From: Ruminococcus sp.
Lineage (GTDB): Bacteria > Bacillota > Clostridia > Oscillospirales > Acutalibacteraceae
NCBI GenBank assembly: GCA_017473775.1
Contig: JAFUJH010000033.1
Span: 1 to 64,000 of the forward strand
Direction of reading: 5' to 3'
DNA: 64,000 nucleotides
Below are positions 8,222 to 18,264 of the stretch, one piece after another. Positions within the stretch are counted from its first letter, which is position 1; each line of letters starts with the position of its first letter. The notes beneath the pieces were generated by a model, which had not been told where the DNA came from, made no database searches, and saw nothing but the letters and a program-made list of their open reading frames with translations. Made by a program: the position numbers and the translations under genes.

Positions 8222-11200
8222 TTATGATTCCTTCTTCTTACGCTTAGCTGCAATTATGAGGAAGATAGCTGCTGCGAGTGCTACCACACCACCGATTGAA
8301 CCCCAGAAGAGGAGTTTGTTTGCATAGAAACGAACAAAGAAGTTTGTAGATACAGTTACCACATCATTGAAAATATAGAGCTCACCTGTAGTGAAGTTCT
8401 CTGCATCTGTATCTGTAACGTTTCCTGCCAGGTCAGTAATTCTGAATCTTACTGTCTGGGCATCATTGCTTTCATTGATTGTGAACTGACCGGAATAATT
8501 GAATACGCTGTCACCAAATTCGGTGATTGTTTCTATTGTTTTTCCGTTAAGGATAATCTCGATAGATTTAAGTCCGCCTACATCTACGATTGTGTACTTG
8601 ACATCAAGTGTCTGTGCGTTTACGATTGCACTCTCAAGATTCACAATATTTCTGATTTCAGGAGCCTTTGTATCAACAGTAAAGCTCATAGTATCAAGAA
8701 TCTTTTCTCCATTTGCTGCAATTGAGTTTTCGGGAACACTTGTGGAATCATTTGTTTCGGAATCACTTGCTGCATAAGCAGATGTAAGAGAAATCTTATA
8801 CACACCATCCTGTGCAAAGTTTGAAGCTTTAATAGTGTATACATATTTGTACCAACCGCCGTTACTGATAGCTACCTGATCGTCAATCTTAGAGGGAGAA
8901 GTAGAGTAATCCACATCAATTGCCTCACCATCACGAGTTACAAGGATCTTTAAGGAATCTTTAAGAATTCTGTCAGCATTGTACTCTGTGATAATAAGAT
9001 CTTCAGTTATCGCCGCTGCATTACCATCTGCAATAGTAATATACTGACCGCCATCCTTAATCAATGATGCAAGATAGTCATTGTACTCATATACAGAACC
9101 ATATCTATTTATTGTAAACTTCATACTGGACTGTGTTGAGTGATTTGCTTTATCAGTGATACCGATTGTTAACTCATAGATACCATCATTTTCTACAGTT
9201 TTAGGTATATCGAAACTACCTGAACCGCCCTTATCGTTATCGAATGCTGTAACGAATTCAGCAGTTACATCTTCAACAGAATCAAAGCGTGTTCTTGTGA
9301 GTCTGATAGTTTTAGAAGCAAAATTCTGATCCTCATAACTGAAAGCAACAGTCGCGTCACCCTTGTAAGCTCCGCCTTCTTCGCTCTTTGCCACACCATT
9401 AATGCTGAATGTGGGAGCATTGATTGAGGTGTCAATTGTTTTCTGATTAGACTCAAAAGCAGTCATTCTGTTGCCTGACTTGTCAGTGTAATTAACCGTA
9501 ATAACATAATCTGCATCTTCTGTGAGAGTGAATGTACCAATATGTACATCTACACTTTCATTAGTCCATCTGGGAGTTACGGGATAAGATGCACCATTTC
9601 TTGTTACAGAAACCACAACATCCTCAGAATAGAAGTTCGCTTCTGTAATTTTCACAGTTGCCTCAATATTACCTGCATAATAACTGATTCCGTTAACCTC
9701 GTTGATAGGCTGATTGAAGGTTACATCACAAATAGGAGTAATGTTATCCACAACTACTCTTCTTGTGTCCTTCAGGTCTGTAGAATTACCTGCACGGTCT
9801 GTTGCTGTAAACGCTACAGTACCATTGAACTGATTGTCGTTCTGCAGAACATATTTAGGAATCTCAAACTTAGCTGTTGCAGTCTGATTGTTCTCTGAAT
9901 AGGTGATTTCAGCCTCAGAAATTGCCTGATTAATAAGTTCAGCATTAACACTGCTTACGCCTATACTGTTTTTATAACTGTATACAAACTGATTGATGAT
10001 AGATGTATCATCATCTGCCGTAATGGTAACTGTCATCTTAGCGTTATAGAATCCGAAAGTTACCGACTCAAGAACTGTATCAAGTAAACTTGTGCTATAA
10101 GAAACGGTCAGATTTGTAGGCGCAGTCTTATCAACAGTAAAGTAGTCAGGTGCATAATCTGCTGCTGCATTTGTTGCAAGGTCAGTATAATCCACATCAA
10201 ATGTATAGTTGCGATCACCGTTATACGTAATTGTAATTGTGTGAACATCTCCATTATGTGTCCATTCAGAGAACTCAACTGAATCATCGTTTAAGAATGA
10301 CATATCAGCAACATCTGTTGCAATTATCTGACTGAAGTCTACTTCTGACTCATTGAAGTTGTGCTCTGTAATTGTAACCGTTGCTACCTGTGTATCGTCA
10401 AAATACATTCTTTCATGTTTTTCATTGTCTGTAAGAGTATTTACAGGCTGAAGATTTGAATAAACAACATCAATTACAGGAACGGTTGTATCAATGATAA
10501 TCTCGTGAGATTCATACTCGGAAACATTTTCATCAAAGTTTCCGGCACCATCTTCACACTTAACATAAATGAAATAATGACCATCATCTGAAAGAGTGAA
10601 ATCTGTATAACACACATCGTCTTCTTCTGAAGTCACCCACCATGTCATATCAAGGAGATTATTGTCTACGAGTTCACCATTACGAGTTACCTTTATGTCA
10701 AGATCTGTTTCGTTGTAGTTTGCATCCTCGACCCTTACGGTTACCTTAACATCACCATTATAATATGTTGTATCTCCTACTCTACGGCTTTCTTCGTTGT
10801 ATGTTACTGTCACACCAGGAGCGATAGTATCTACAACAAAAACGTTGTCTGAATCAGTGTATCCATCACAAGCATTACCGTAATTATCTACCGCATAAAC
10901 TGACAAATAACCTCTGAGCTGTTTTGCTTCACTGTCGGGAAGAGTAAATGTTGCTGTGAACTTATTACTGTTTTCTCCGGATGCCTCAGCTATAATCTCA
11001 GACCACTCAACATCTGTCTCGCGATTTATATCACTTGCATACTCTTCGCGGGTGTACATCCATACGAACTTATCAACACCGGAAGTGTTGTCATATGCTG
11101 TAAATCTTACTGTTACAGAGGGATTGAAGAAGCCTAAAGTTATAGTCTCAAGGAAGGTATCCAAAGGTGATTTTGCATACTCAATTTTGATTCCATAAGG

Positions 11201-14200
11201 ATCTGTATGGTCTACAATAAATGTCTCAGGCTCAGGCTCTATAACGGTTATCTCACCTGAATAATCCTCATAAGAAATGGTAAGATCATAAATACCATCA
11301 TAGAAAGAGTCACCATTACTGAAATCATATACTAATGTGTGTACACCTGATGAGTTGCTACTCCAACCAGCATATTTCAATGCTCTTGTAATTGCTTCTG
11401 CTGTTAATGCAATACTATTACCCTGAATGTCGTTTATGGTACCTGTTACTGTAATACTTGCAGGGTCAAAGTTACGTTCATTTACTGTGAAGGTAACTAT
11501 CTGTTTTTCTTTGTCAAAATCACACTTCAATGTTGTTGATTCTGTATCAATAGTGATTAAATCAGAGATATACTCATCAATTGTACTTCCGTTATTATCA
11601 ACAAGAACATTGCCTGAGTTATCAGAATATTTCAGATGAACATAATAATCGCCATCTTCTTCAAGTGTAAACTGACCAATATGAACTTCATCTTCTGAAG
11701 CGGTAGTCCAATTTACAACAGGAGCGTATTCTTCATTATCATGTTCAACTGTGATAGCTACGTCTTCACTGAAGAAGTTTGACTCTTCGATTGTGAACTT
11801 GAAATCTACATTACCATTATAGTAATGATGCTTTCCGTCAATACTCTGTGTATATTTGCCGTTTGCATCAGCAAGACCAAACTCAGCCTCTGCATACATC
11901 ACAGGATTAATTGTATCCAGAACAATTACAGATTCTTCTGTAACAAGTTCGCTTGTGTTACCTGCTATATCAGTAGCAGTAAATGAGATATTACCTCTGT
12001 ACTGCTCTGCCTCTGAAGCGGTTAATGTAAGCTGTGCTACATAGCCGTTTTCGTCTCTTGTAGCCTCTAACTTACCGGATTCTGCAAGAATTGTTTCATT
12101 CTCTTTTGTATAGTACCAATTAATATAATCAACGCCGGATTCCTCTGCTCCAATTTCATCATCAACTCTGAATGTAACAGTTACATCAGGATTGCCAAAT
12201 CCAAAAAGTTTAGCGAATTTTTCAATCCATGTAAGTTCAGAGAACTCGATGCTCATATTATTTTCATCAGGAGCTATGGTGTCTATCTTCAGGTTCTCAA
12301 TCTGAATCTTTGCAGTTATACCGCCAGTTGTCTTATTTCTGAGATAAACAGTTTCATTGAGAATGCCCTGCTCTGAATATTCTGTGCTATCTGCAAAGCT
12401 CTCAGGAAGTACGGTCTTTGAGATGTAATAATTATCAGAATCTGCTGCAACAGCCGTTACTGCAGATGTATACCAACCGCTCTCACTCAGTGCACCACTC
12501 AGTTTGTAGGTTTCTGCAGGAATGAGCTCTGTTGTAATCACAAGATAGTACGAAGCTGTTGCTGTGTCGTATATAGTTTCCTGATTAGTGTTATTCTCTT
12601 GCTTCTCGTTATCTGTTGCAGAACCTGAATAAGAATATCTATCAACAACATAGTGTCCATCGGCATTTGTTGATAAATTATCGTTTTCCTTTCTTATATA
12701 GAAGCCGGAATTATTGTCAAATGGAGTTTCGCTAACATTATAAACATTTTGTGTTTGTGAACCGGATCCATTGTTGAAAACAACACCTACCACATCAGAC
12801 GGGATTGTACATTTGTATATCGTTTCACCATAGTCATTTTTGACTTCTGTATTTGTCATTGAGACACCGGGCCATGTTGTATCACCCGTCTTTTTGCTAC
12901 CCCAATAATGAATATTCACATTATCCCAATATGGATTATTTGAAAAATACACATCAATCGTATCCGTTGATTTCACATTATTGTTTGTAGCTGTACCGGC
13001 TGTTTTCTCGGCTTTAATTTCCAGAATTAACTTTCCATCACCACTATCAATAGCATCATAGAGTTCTGAGTAGCTTATTATAGTAATCTCACCAGAATTC
13101 GGGTCACAGTTCAAACCATAATTATGAGTATCTGCACCTACAATAGAATAGGAAACTATACCATTATCAACATCGTTTTTGTGGTCTTCGCTACCCTTGT
13201 TAGCATATCTGACAATTGCTGTCTGAGAAGGGATAACTGGAACATCTTCATCGTCTACAAACGAACCAAATGTATATTCTGTATTAGCATTATCAAAATA
13301 CAAAAGACCATCAGAGTCAGCTTTGATAATCAGGTTATATTCAATATAAACTTCTTTATAATTGTTGTTTCCAGCTCTATATGCTTTAATAATAACGCAT
13401 CCTGGGCCTTTTACCATCAGTATTCCATTTGAATCTATCTCTGCAATAGCATTTACATCTTTACCGCCATCAACAGCATTATGCACAGAATATACTATGT
13501 CATTTTCAATCTGAATTTCATCTCCAGAAGCAGAGAAATCATAGATGTTATTCTGCATGTTATCTTCATCGAATACAACGGTTGTTTTTTCACCAGCATT
13601 GTAATCGTCCGATTTAAACTCCAGACGCTGAATCGCTGGGGTTATATTAATTGTTGCAGGAGTAACATCAACCTTAGCAACACCCTCGTAATTACTATCG
13701 TTTCTGGTTACTTCAACAAAAGCCTCATATGTTCCGGCATCCTTTACTTGAGGCATTGTCTCTGTCCATTCGCCATCACCAAGTTTATATCTAATTCTAT
13801 CGCTGCTATGGGGCTTCTCACAAGTTATATCCACGATGTCGTGATATTTACCATCATAAATAGCACCATAAATACCACCGTATGGAACAGCCTTGTAGCA
13901 CTCACCAAAAGGTGCGGCATCTATCTTCACCTGATAAGTATAGTAATCCAAATTATTATCCAACTTATATCCATATCTATCTATTATGATAGTAAGATAA
14001 TGTATGCCTGCATTTGTTACTTCAGGTATAGAATTTTGTACAGGTTCATCATTGAGTTTATATGTAACGGTGTCACCTTCTAAAATATTCAGAGGCTTTG
14101 TTAACACGGGATGGGATTCACCATCATAGGTTCCACTATATATACTTACCCCCAAGGAACTTTCTTCTATAACATTGTATTCCACAACAGAAGTAACGGT

Positions 14201-14809
14201 CTTTTCTAATGTATTAAAGCCATCACGCTCGACTCTTACGGTAACAACATAGGTTCCCAGGTCATCCATATTGGGAACATTCTCTGAGAATTCACCGTCG
14301 TTCAGTTTGTATGTAACTGTATCACCGGCTTTTTTGCCGCTAACTCTTACAGCAGGTTCATTTATACCATTTACATACTTTACTGTTACACCTTCGATAG
14401 TTACATCGCTGATTGTGGTGCTGATAAGTGTTACACCAAAATCCTGATCCTCTGATGTAATATCTACTGTTTCAACAATCTGTTCTTTGTAACCTGTTTT
14501 TGTTACGGTTGCAGTGAGTTTAAGATCGTCTTCAACAAACTGCTCTTTCGCAAAAACATCAACAGTACCATATTCATCTGTAACCTTGTTTTCTTTGATA
14601 TACTCATCACCATTTGTTACAGAGTCAACAACGAAGCTGACAGTTGCACCCTCTACAGGGTTACCGCTTTCATCTGTGACAGTAATTGTTACTGCATCAG
14701 GATGTTCAACTGTAGCTGCACTTACACATATTGAAAAAGGTATAGTGGAAAATACCATTGCAATAGTCAGAATAGCACACAGAATTTTCTTTAACGCTGA
14801 TTTACTCAT
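8222..14809 (-). CDS. Giant wall-surface protein with Ig-like repeats and a starch-binding-like module
   Basis: 2195 residues. A signal peptide (to about residue 32) is followed by an Ig/CnaB-like domain (ESGNPVEGATVSF), bacterial Ig-like domains, and a module near residues 620-720 with a TWPGVSM core and VVFNNGSG that resembles a family 26 carbohydrate-binding module for starch. Then come many Ig-like repeats with recurring D-x-T-A-P and TFGFYN-type segments, and a C-terminal membrane helix with a KRKKKES tail. There is no LPXTG. It would form a long stalk outside the cell. It overlaps the previous gene by 8 bp, so it is in the T7SS-linked operon. The carbohydrate-binding call is inference from motif likeness. 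Confidence 0.85.
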   Translation of the reverse strand: MSKSALKKILCAILTIAMVFSTIPFSICVSAATVEHPDAVTITVTDESGNPVEGATVSFVVDSVTNGDEYIKENKVTDEYGTVDVFAKEQFVEDDLKLTATVTKTGYKEQIVETVDITSEDQDFGVTLISTTISDVTIEGVTVKYVNGINEPAVRVSGKKAGDTVTYKLNDGEFSENVPNMDDLGTYVVTVRVERDGFNTLEKTVTSVVEYNVIEESSLGVSIYSGTYDGESHPVLTKPLNILEGDTVTYKLNDEPVQNSIPEVTNAGIHYLTIIIDRYGYKLDNNLDYYTYQVKIDAAPFGECYKAVPYGGIYGAIYDGKYHDIVDITCEKPHSSDRIRYKLGDGEWTETMPQVKDAGTYEAFVEVTRNDSNYEGVAKVDVTPATINITPAIQRLEFKSDDYNAGEKTTVVFDEDNMQNNIYDFSASGDEIQIENDIVYSVHNAVDGGKDVNAIAEIDSNGILMVKGPGCVIIKAYRAGNNNYKEVYIEYNLIIKADSDGLLYFDNANTEYTFGSFVDDEDVPVIPSQTAIVRYANKGSEDHKNDVDNGIVSYSIVGADTHNYGLNCDPNSGEITIISYSELYDAIDSGDGKLILEIKAEKTAGTATNNNVKSTDTIDVYFSNNPYWDNVNIHYWGSKKTGDTTWPGVSMTNTEVKNDYGETIYKCTIPSDVVGVVFNNGSGSQTQNVYNVSETPFDNNSGFYIRKENDNLSTNADGHYVVDRYSYSGSATDNEKQENNTNQETIYDTATASYYLVITTELIPAETYKLSGALSESGWYTSAVTAVAADSDNYYISKTVLPESFADSTEYSEQGILNETVYLRNKTTGGITAKIQIENLKIDTIAPDENNMSIEFSELTWIEKFAKLFGFGNPDVTVTFRVDDEIGAEESGVDYINWYYTKENETILAESGKLEATRDENGYVAQLTLTASEAEQYRGNISFTATDIAGNTSELVTEESVIVLDTINPVMYAEAEFGLADANGKYTQSIDGKHHYYNGNVDFKFTIEESNFFSEDVAITVEHDNEEYAPVVNWTTASEDEVHIGQFTLEEDGDYYVHLKYSDNSGNVLVDNNGSTIDEYISDLITIDTESTTLKCDFDKEKQIVTFTVNERNFDPASITVTGTINDIQGNSIALTAEAITRALKYAGWSSNSSGVHTLVYDFSNGDSFYDGIYDLTISYEDYSGEITVIEPEPETFIVDHTDPYGIKIEYAKSPLDTFLETITLGFFNPSVTVRFTAYDNTSGVDKFVWMYTREEYASDINRETDVEWSEIIAEASGENSNKFTATFTLPDSEAKQLRGYLSVYAVDNYGNACDGYTDSDNVFVVDTIAPGVTVTYNEESRRVGDTTYYNGDVKVTVRVEDANYNETDLDIKVTRNGELVDNNLLDMTWWVTSEEDDVCYTDFTLSDDGHYFIYVKCEDGAGNFDENVSEYESHEIIIDTTVPVIDVVYSNLQPVNTLTDNEKHERMYFDDTQVATVTITEHNFNESEVDFSQIIATDVADMSFLNDDSVEFSEWTHNGDVHTITITYNGDRNYTFDVDYTDLATNAAADYAPDYFTVDKTAPTNLTVSYSTSLLDTVLESVTFGFYNAKMTVTITADDDTSIINQFVYSYKNSIGVSSVNAELINQAISEAEITYSENNQTATAKFEIPKYVLQNDNQFNGTVAFTATDRAGNSTDLKDTRRVVVDNITPICDVTFNQPINEVNGISYYAGNIEATVKITEANFYSEDVVVSVTRNGASYPVTPRWTNESVDVHIGTFTLTEDADYVITVNYTDKSGNRMTAFESNQKTIDTSINAPTFSINGVAKSEEGGAYKGDATVAFSYEDQNFASKTIRLTRTRFDSVEDVTAEFVTAFDNDKGGSGSFDIPKTVENDGIYELTIGITDKANHSTQSSMKFTINRYGSVYEYNDYLASLIKDGGQYITIADGNAAAITEDLIITEYNADRILKDSLKILVTRDGEAIDVDYSTSPSKIDDQVAISNGGWYKYVYTIKASNFAQDGVYKISLTSAYAASDSETNDSTSVPENSIAANGEKILDTMSFTVDTKAPEIRNIVNLESAIVNAQTLDVKYTIVDVGGLKSIEIILNGKTIETITEFGDSVFNYSGQFTINESNDAQTVRFRITDLAGNVTDTDAENFTTGELYIFNDVVTVSTNFFVRFYANKLLFWGSIGGVVALAAAIFLIIAAKRKKKES

Positions 14810-15287
14810 GACTGTTTACTCTCCTCTTATTTCTGATTTGGATTGATTTATATATTCTTCCGTTAAAAAGGCAATGCATATTTAGCGAAAGTAGAAACAG
14901 AAACAACAGAACATAACTCAGATACAAATCCTTATATTCTGTAAAATTAATGACAACAAACAACAGGAAGCTTGTCATCATAGCGACATCTGCAATCATT
15001 GCAGGAATATTTGCGAAAAAGGTTGTTATACCTGAACGGCAACCCATACTGATATCTCCGCCCAACTGATTGGTTATAAACCATTTCCGCTCTTTGTTTG
15101 CCATAATAATCGAGGTATACCCTGCTATTCCCGATAACCAGAACAGTAACCCCACAACAGCTGTAAAAAAATTATTTTCGATCGATGCTGAATTCGCAAA
15201 TGGCATAACTAATACTGTAGCCGACATAATAGTCAGCGAAACTACGGATAACCAATACAGTCTTTCCAACCTTTTTGCAAATCTCAT
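14802..15287 (-). CDS. Small four-helix membrane protein of the T7SS locus
   Basis: 161 residues with four hydrophobic segments and a basic C-terminal tail. I recognise no family. It is translationally coupled at both ends (1-bp overlap upstream, 8-bp overlap downstream), which points to a role with its neighbours. T7SSb systems need membrane components (EssA, EsaA) that are not otherwise seen here, so it could fill part of that role, but the sequence does not show this. Confidence 0.8.
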   Translation of the reverse strand: MRFAKRLERLYWLSVVSLTIMSATVLVMPFANSASIENNFFTAVVGLLFWLSGIAGYTSIIMANKERKWFITNQLGGDISMGCRSGITTFFANIPAMIADVAMMTSFLLFVVINFTEYKDLYLSYVLLFLFLLSLNMHCLFNGRIYKSIQIRNKRRVNSHE

Positions 15288-15808
15288 CAGATCACCTCTT
15301 CGGTATGGATAAGCATTACGCTTTCAATCATATTTAGTGTTCTGCCACTGCGATTTGCTACAGGAACCTCCGATGTGTTCAATACTGCTGTTGCTTCTTC
15401 ATCAACAAGTAACCCTGTTGCCTCATCATCAAGAAAACCTGTCGTTTCATCTCCCAGAACTCCCGTTTCTTCAGAAGCCACAGAATCTGCTGTGTTGTCG
15501 GCAAGGACTCCTGTTTCGGGACGGTCATCTTCTACTGCATAGATTTTATTGCTGATTGAAGCAGAACCCTGTACCGTATCGGTAAGTTTCCCTCGTTCAA
15601 CATTTGTTTTACTTGAACTGTAGGATTTTACTCCGGTTTTCTCGTTAGCAACTCTCATCTTTGCAATAGACTTACGTGCAGTACGGCCTGATAAATCGCC
15701 TATAACTGCGGGTATTTTAAAGTACACAAACAAAAATACAGCAACTAATAAACAAACACCTGCTACCGCAAAAGAGATAATTGATAATGTTGATAATGTT
15801 TCAGCCAT
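15287..15808 (-). CDS. Membrane-anchored protein with repeated acidic T-G-x-L motifs
   Basis: 173 residues: one N-terminal membrane helix (about 8-30), a basic linker, then an acidic cytosolic tail carrying ETGVL twice, TTGFL, ATGLL and ATAVL. Each motif has Thr with Leu at +3 in an acidic setting, which is what FHA domains bind once the Thr is phosphorylated. The kinase gene is immediately upstream and FHA domains exist in EssC and in the 18.3-19.4 kb protein. The likely role, by inference, is a membrane-bound phospho-scaffold. Confidence 0.8.
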   Translation of the reverse strand: MAETLSTLSIISFAVAGVCLLVAVFLFVYFKIPAVIGDLSGRTARKSIAKMRVANEKTGVKSYSSSKTNVERGKLTDTVQGSASISNKIYAVEDDRPETGVLADNTADSVASEETGVLGDETTGFLDDEATGLLVDEEATAVLNTSEVPVANRSGRTLNMIESVMLIHTEEVI

Positions 15809-15810
15809 TC

Positions 15811-17469
15811 TTAATTACCTCCCTGCTGTCTTTTTTCTACTTCATTGTATTTTGCATTAATTATGGTTATGTAATTTTCATAGTTAGAATTAATTTCATC
15901 CTTTATATCATTAACAAAAGAAAGAGTAGATGTAATCTCATTCGCCTTCCAATATAAGTCTTCCATATATTCAAGTGCTGTGTATCTGTCAAAACCAGCT
16001 CCAGCCATATATTCAGCTTGGTCATTAATCAGTAGCATTGTGACATAATAAAATGAAATTTTATCATAATTAGCTTCATTATCGTCTGCTTCTGATATTA
16101 TGCTCATTGTTGATTCAATTTCATCAAACAACTCATTGTAATCACTCAGAGAGTGTTCGGAAGTTGTACTCTGGTTAGTCATAAACTTACATATAGAGTA
16201 ATAGCATCCTGCAATCTCTTTCTTATCAAAGTATGTATCTGATTCATAGGCTGTTTTAAAAAACTCTTTAGCGTTCACAGCACGGTTTTTAAAAGAATCA
16301 TTAGCATCATAATCCGAGAAATACAGTTTTCCCATATCGTAATACATATCAAGCACTTGAGGATCACTAGTATCAAGAGCTTCTGCATTAGCCTCGATAG
16401 TATTGCCAACCTTGGTAATCTGCTCTTTTGTAACATCGTGACTCTTGTGATACTCAATCAGTTTGTTATAAGCATCCACTTTACTTGGATAAATAGCAAT
16501 TGCCGAATAGTAATTAGCCGGATCAGAACTTGCAAGATTGGTATCATAGTCCTGATTATTAACATGTGTCGCAGTGATGTTCAAAACAATACCTGATATG
16601 GCCATTACAACACACAAGCAAACAGATATTATAAACGATACCAACTTTCTCTTTTGCTTCTTTTTGTATCCCTTTGTTATAAGTTCAGGGTGTTCCAAAT
16701 CATAGAGCAGATCAGCACAGTTCTGGTATCTGTTCTCTGCAGCAGGCTCAACACATCGATTAATGATAATCTCAATACCTTCAGAAAGTTCCGGATTCCA
16801 TGATCTTACAGGGGCATATGGTTCACCGTTTCTGGGATCAACACCTGTAAGCAGATGATGCATTGTCATACCAAGAGCGAAAATGTCAGAACGAGGATCC
16901 GTCTGACCGCTGTACTGCTCAGGAGGTGCATATCCCTTTGTACCAAGCACCGTAGTATCAGCAAGGTTTTGTTCTTTGTACTCTCTTGCTATACCGAAAT
17001 CAATGATTTTAATATTTCCTTCCGGCTTAAGCATTACATTTGCCGGTTTCATATCTCTGTAAATAATAGATGGTTTCTGAGAATGTAGATACGAAAGGGC
17101 ATCGCAAAGTTGTTTTGCCCAGCCTATTACAAGCTCTTCAGGCTGTGCGCCATACTCATTAAGTATTTTATCCAGCGACTCACCTTCGATATAGTCCATA
17201 ACTATGTATATGGTAATACCGTTATCAATAATATCTACAATTCGAGGCAAAGAAGGATGGTCGAGACGCTTCATAAGATTAGCCTCAGCGAGCAAGCTGT
17301 TCACGACTACTTCGTCATTCTTGCCGTTACCTCTTTTTCGGATTTCTTTTACTGCCCACTGTTTATTCAGACGCTTATCCATTGCAAGATATACAATAGA
17401 CATACCGCCTCGTCCGATTTCTTTCAGTATTTCATATTTCCCGTCTATTACGGTTCCGATATCTGTCAT
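15811..17469 (-). CDS. Hanks-type Ser/Thr protein kinase with TM helix and extracytoplasmic helical domain
   Basis: 552 residues from the ATG at 17469, which has GAGGTGG in front. The kinase domain (1-265) is complete: GRGGMS glycine loop at 19-24, Lys41, YRDMKPAN catalytic loop at 137-144, DFG at 157-159 and an APPE segment. A basic stretch and a single membrane helix (about 277-298) lead to an outside domain of about 250 residues, all helical and TPR-like, not the PASTA repeats of PknB/PrkC. It should phosphorylate Thr/Ser on operon partners and be reversed by the PP2C enzyme. Its N-kinase/TM/outside-helix layout is like EssB/YukC, but EssB has a pseudokinase while this one looks active. 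Confidence 0.95.
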   Translation of the reverse strand: MTDIGTVIDGKYEILKEIGRGGMSIVYLAMDKRLNKQWAVKEIRKRGNGKNDEVVVNSLLAEANLMKRLDHPSLPRIVDIIDNGITIYIVMDYIEGESLDKILNEYGAQPEELVIGWAKQLCDALSYLHSQKPSIIYRDMKPANVMLKPEGNIKIIDFGIAREYKEQNLADTTVLGTKGYAPPEQYSGQTDPRSDIFALGMTMHHLLTGVDPRNGEPYAPVRSWNPELSEGIEIIINRCVEPAAENRYQNCADLLYDLEHPELITKGYKKKQKRKLVSFIISVCLCVVMAISGIVLNITATHVNNQDYDTNLASSDPANYYSAIAIYPSKVDAYNKLIEYHKSHDVTKEQITKVGNTIEANAEALDTSDPQVLDMYYDMGKLYFSDYDANDSFKNRAVNAKEFFKTAYESDTYFDKKEIAGCYYSICKFMTNQSTTSEHSLSDYNELFDEIESTMSIISEADDNEANYDKISFYYVTMLLINDQAEYMAGAGFDRYTALEYMEDLYWKANEITSTLSFVNDIKDEINSNYENYITIINAKYNEVEKRQQGGN

Positions 17470-17479
17470 ATAAACCACC

Positions 17480-18244
17480 TCATTCAGCTTTCACAAGGAT
17501 TACTGATATATTATCCTTTTCTCCGCGACTCTTCACTAAGTCAATCAGATACTTTGCATTATTATGCATAGCATCCTTATTCATCAGATTGATGGGGTTA
17601 AGAGATTCATAAATTTCACTCTCTGAAATCTCATGCCTGAATCCATCCGAACAAAGCATATATGCTCCGTTTTTCACCTCGCCCCACTGCACCTGAGGAT
17701 CAACTACCTTTGATGCACCTACACACTGTAAAAGTAAATTTCGGCGTTTATCAGTCTTTGCCTGTTCAAGTGTCATCGTACCGCGACGGATTTCTCTGGC
17801 AACAAAGGTCTGGTCTGTTGTCATTTGAGTAACAGAAGAATCAATATAATAAATACGAGAATCTCCTACATGAGCAAAAACATACTGATTATCAACAAAA
17901 AGAATACCTGAAAAAGTTGTTCCCATACTTTTTCCACCGGTATTCTGGCTATGCTCAAGAATTCTGGCATTGAGTTCTTTCAGCATCAAAGACCATTTAG
18001 AACCAATAATCTGCATATCCGGATTTTCAAGTTCAAATGGTAACTCTTCGTCAAACCATTTTGAAAAAGCCCTGATAACTGTAGCACTGGCAAGTTCTCC
18101 TTTAGACAAACCGCCCATACCATCGCAAATTACAGCCATTAAAACTTCACCAATATCAGTAGATGCATGCTTTATCAGAACACTATCCTGATTTGTACTT
18201 TTCGCAATACCAACATCGGTATCTGCAGTAGCTAAAAATCTCAT
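17480..18244 (-). CDS. PP2C-family Ser/Thr phosphatase
   Basis: 254 residues, the typical length for bacterial PrpC/Stp enzymes. Metal-binding and catalytic motifs are present in order: NQDS, DGMGG, GDSRIY, SDG and the terminal DN in KDNISVILV. It is cytosolic. It sits 10 bp before the kinase gene and 20 bp after the FHA gene, forming the standard kinase-phosphatase-FHA module, and would remove phosphates placed by the kinase. Confidence 0.96.
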   Translation of the reverse strand: MRFLATADTDVGIAKSTNQDSVLIKHASTDIGEVLMAVICDGMGGLSKGELASATVIRAFSKWFDEELPFELENPDMQIIGSKWSLMLKELNARILEHSQNTGGKSMGTTFSGILFVDNQYVFAHVGDSRIYYIDSSVTQMTTDQTFVAREIRRGTMTLEQAKTDKRRNLLLQCVGASKVVDPQVQWGEVKNGAYMLCSDGFRHEISESEIYESLNPINLMNKDAMHNNAKYLIDLVKSRGEKDNISVILVKAE

Positions 18245-18264
18245 ATATCAAACACTCCTCATAG

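Noticed and set aside
13124..14083. Long plus-strand open frames inside the giant surface-protein gene
   Set aside because: They are antisense shadows of a continuous, domain-rich minus-strand gene and have no ribosome sites.
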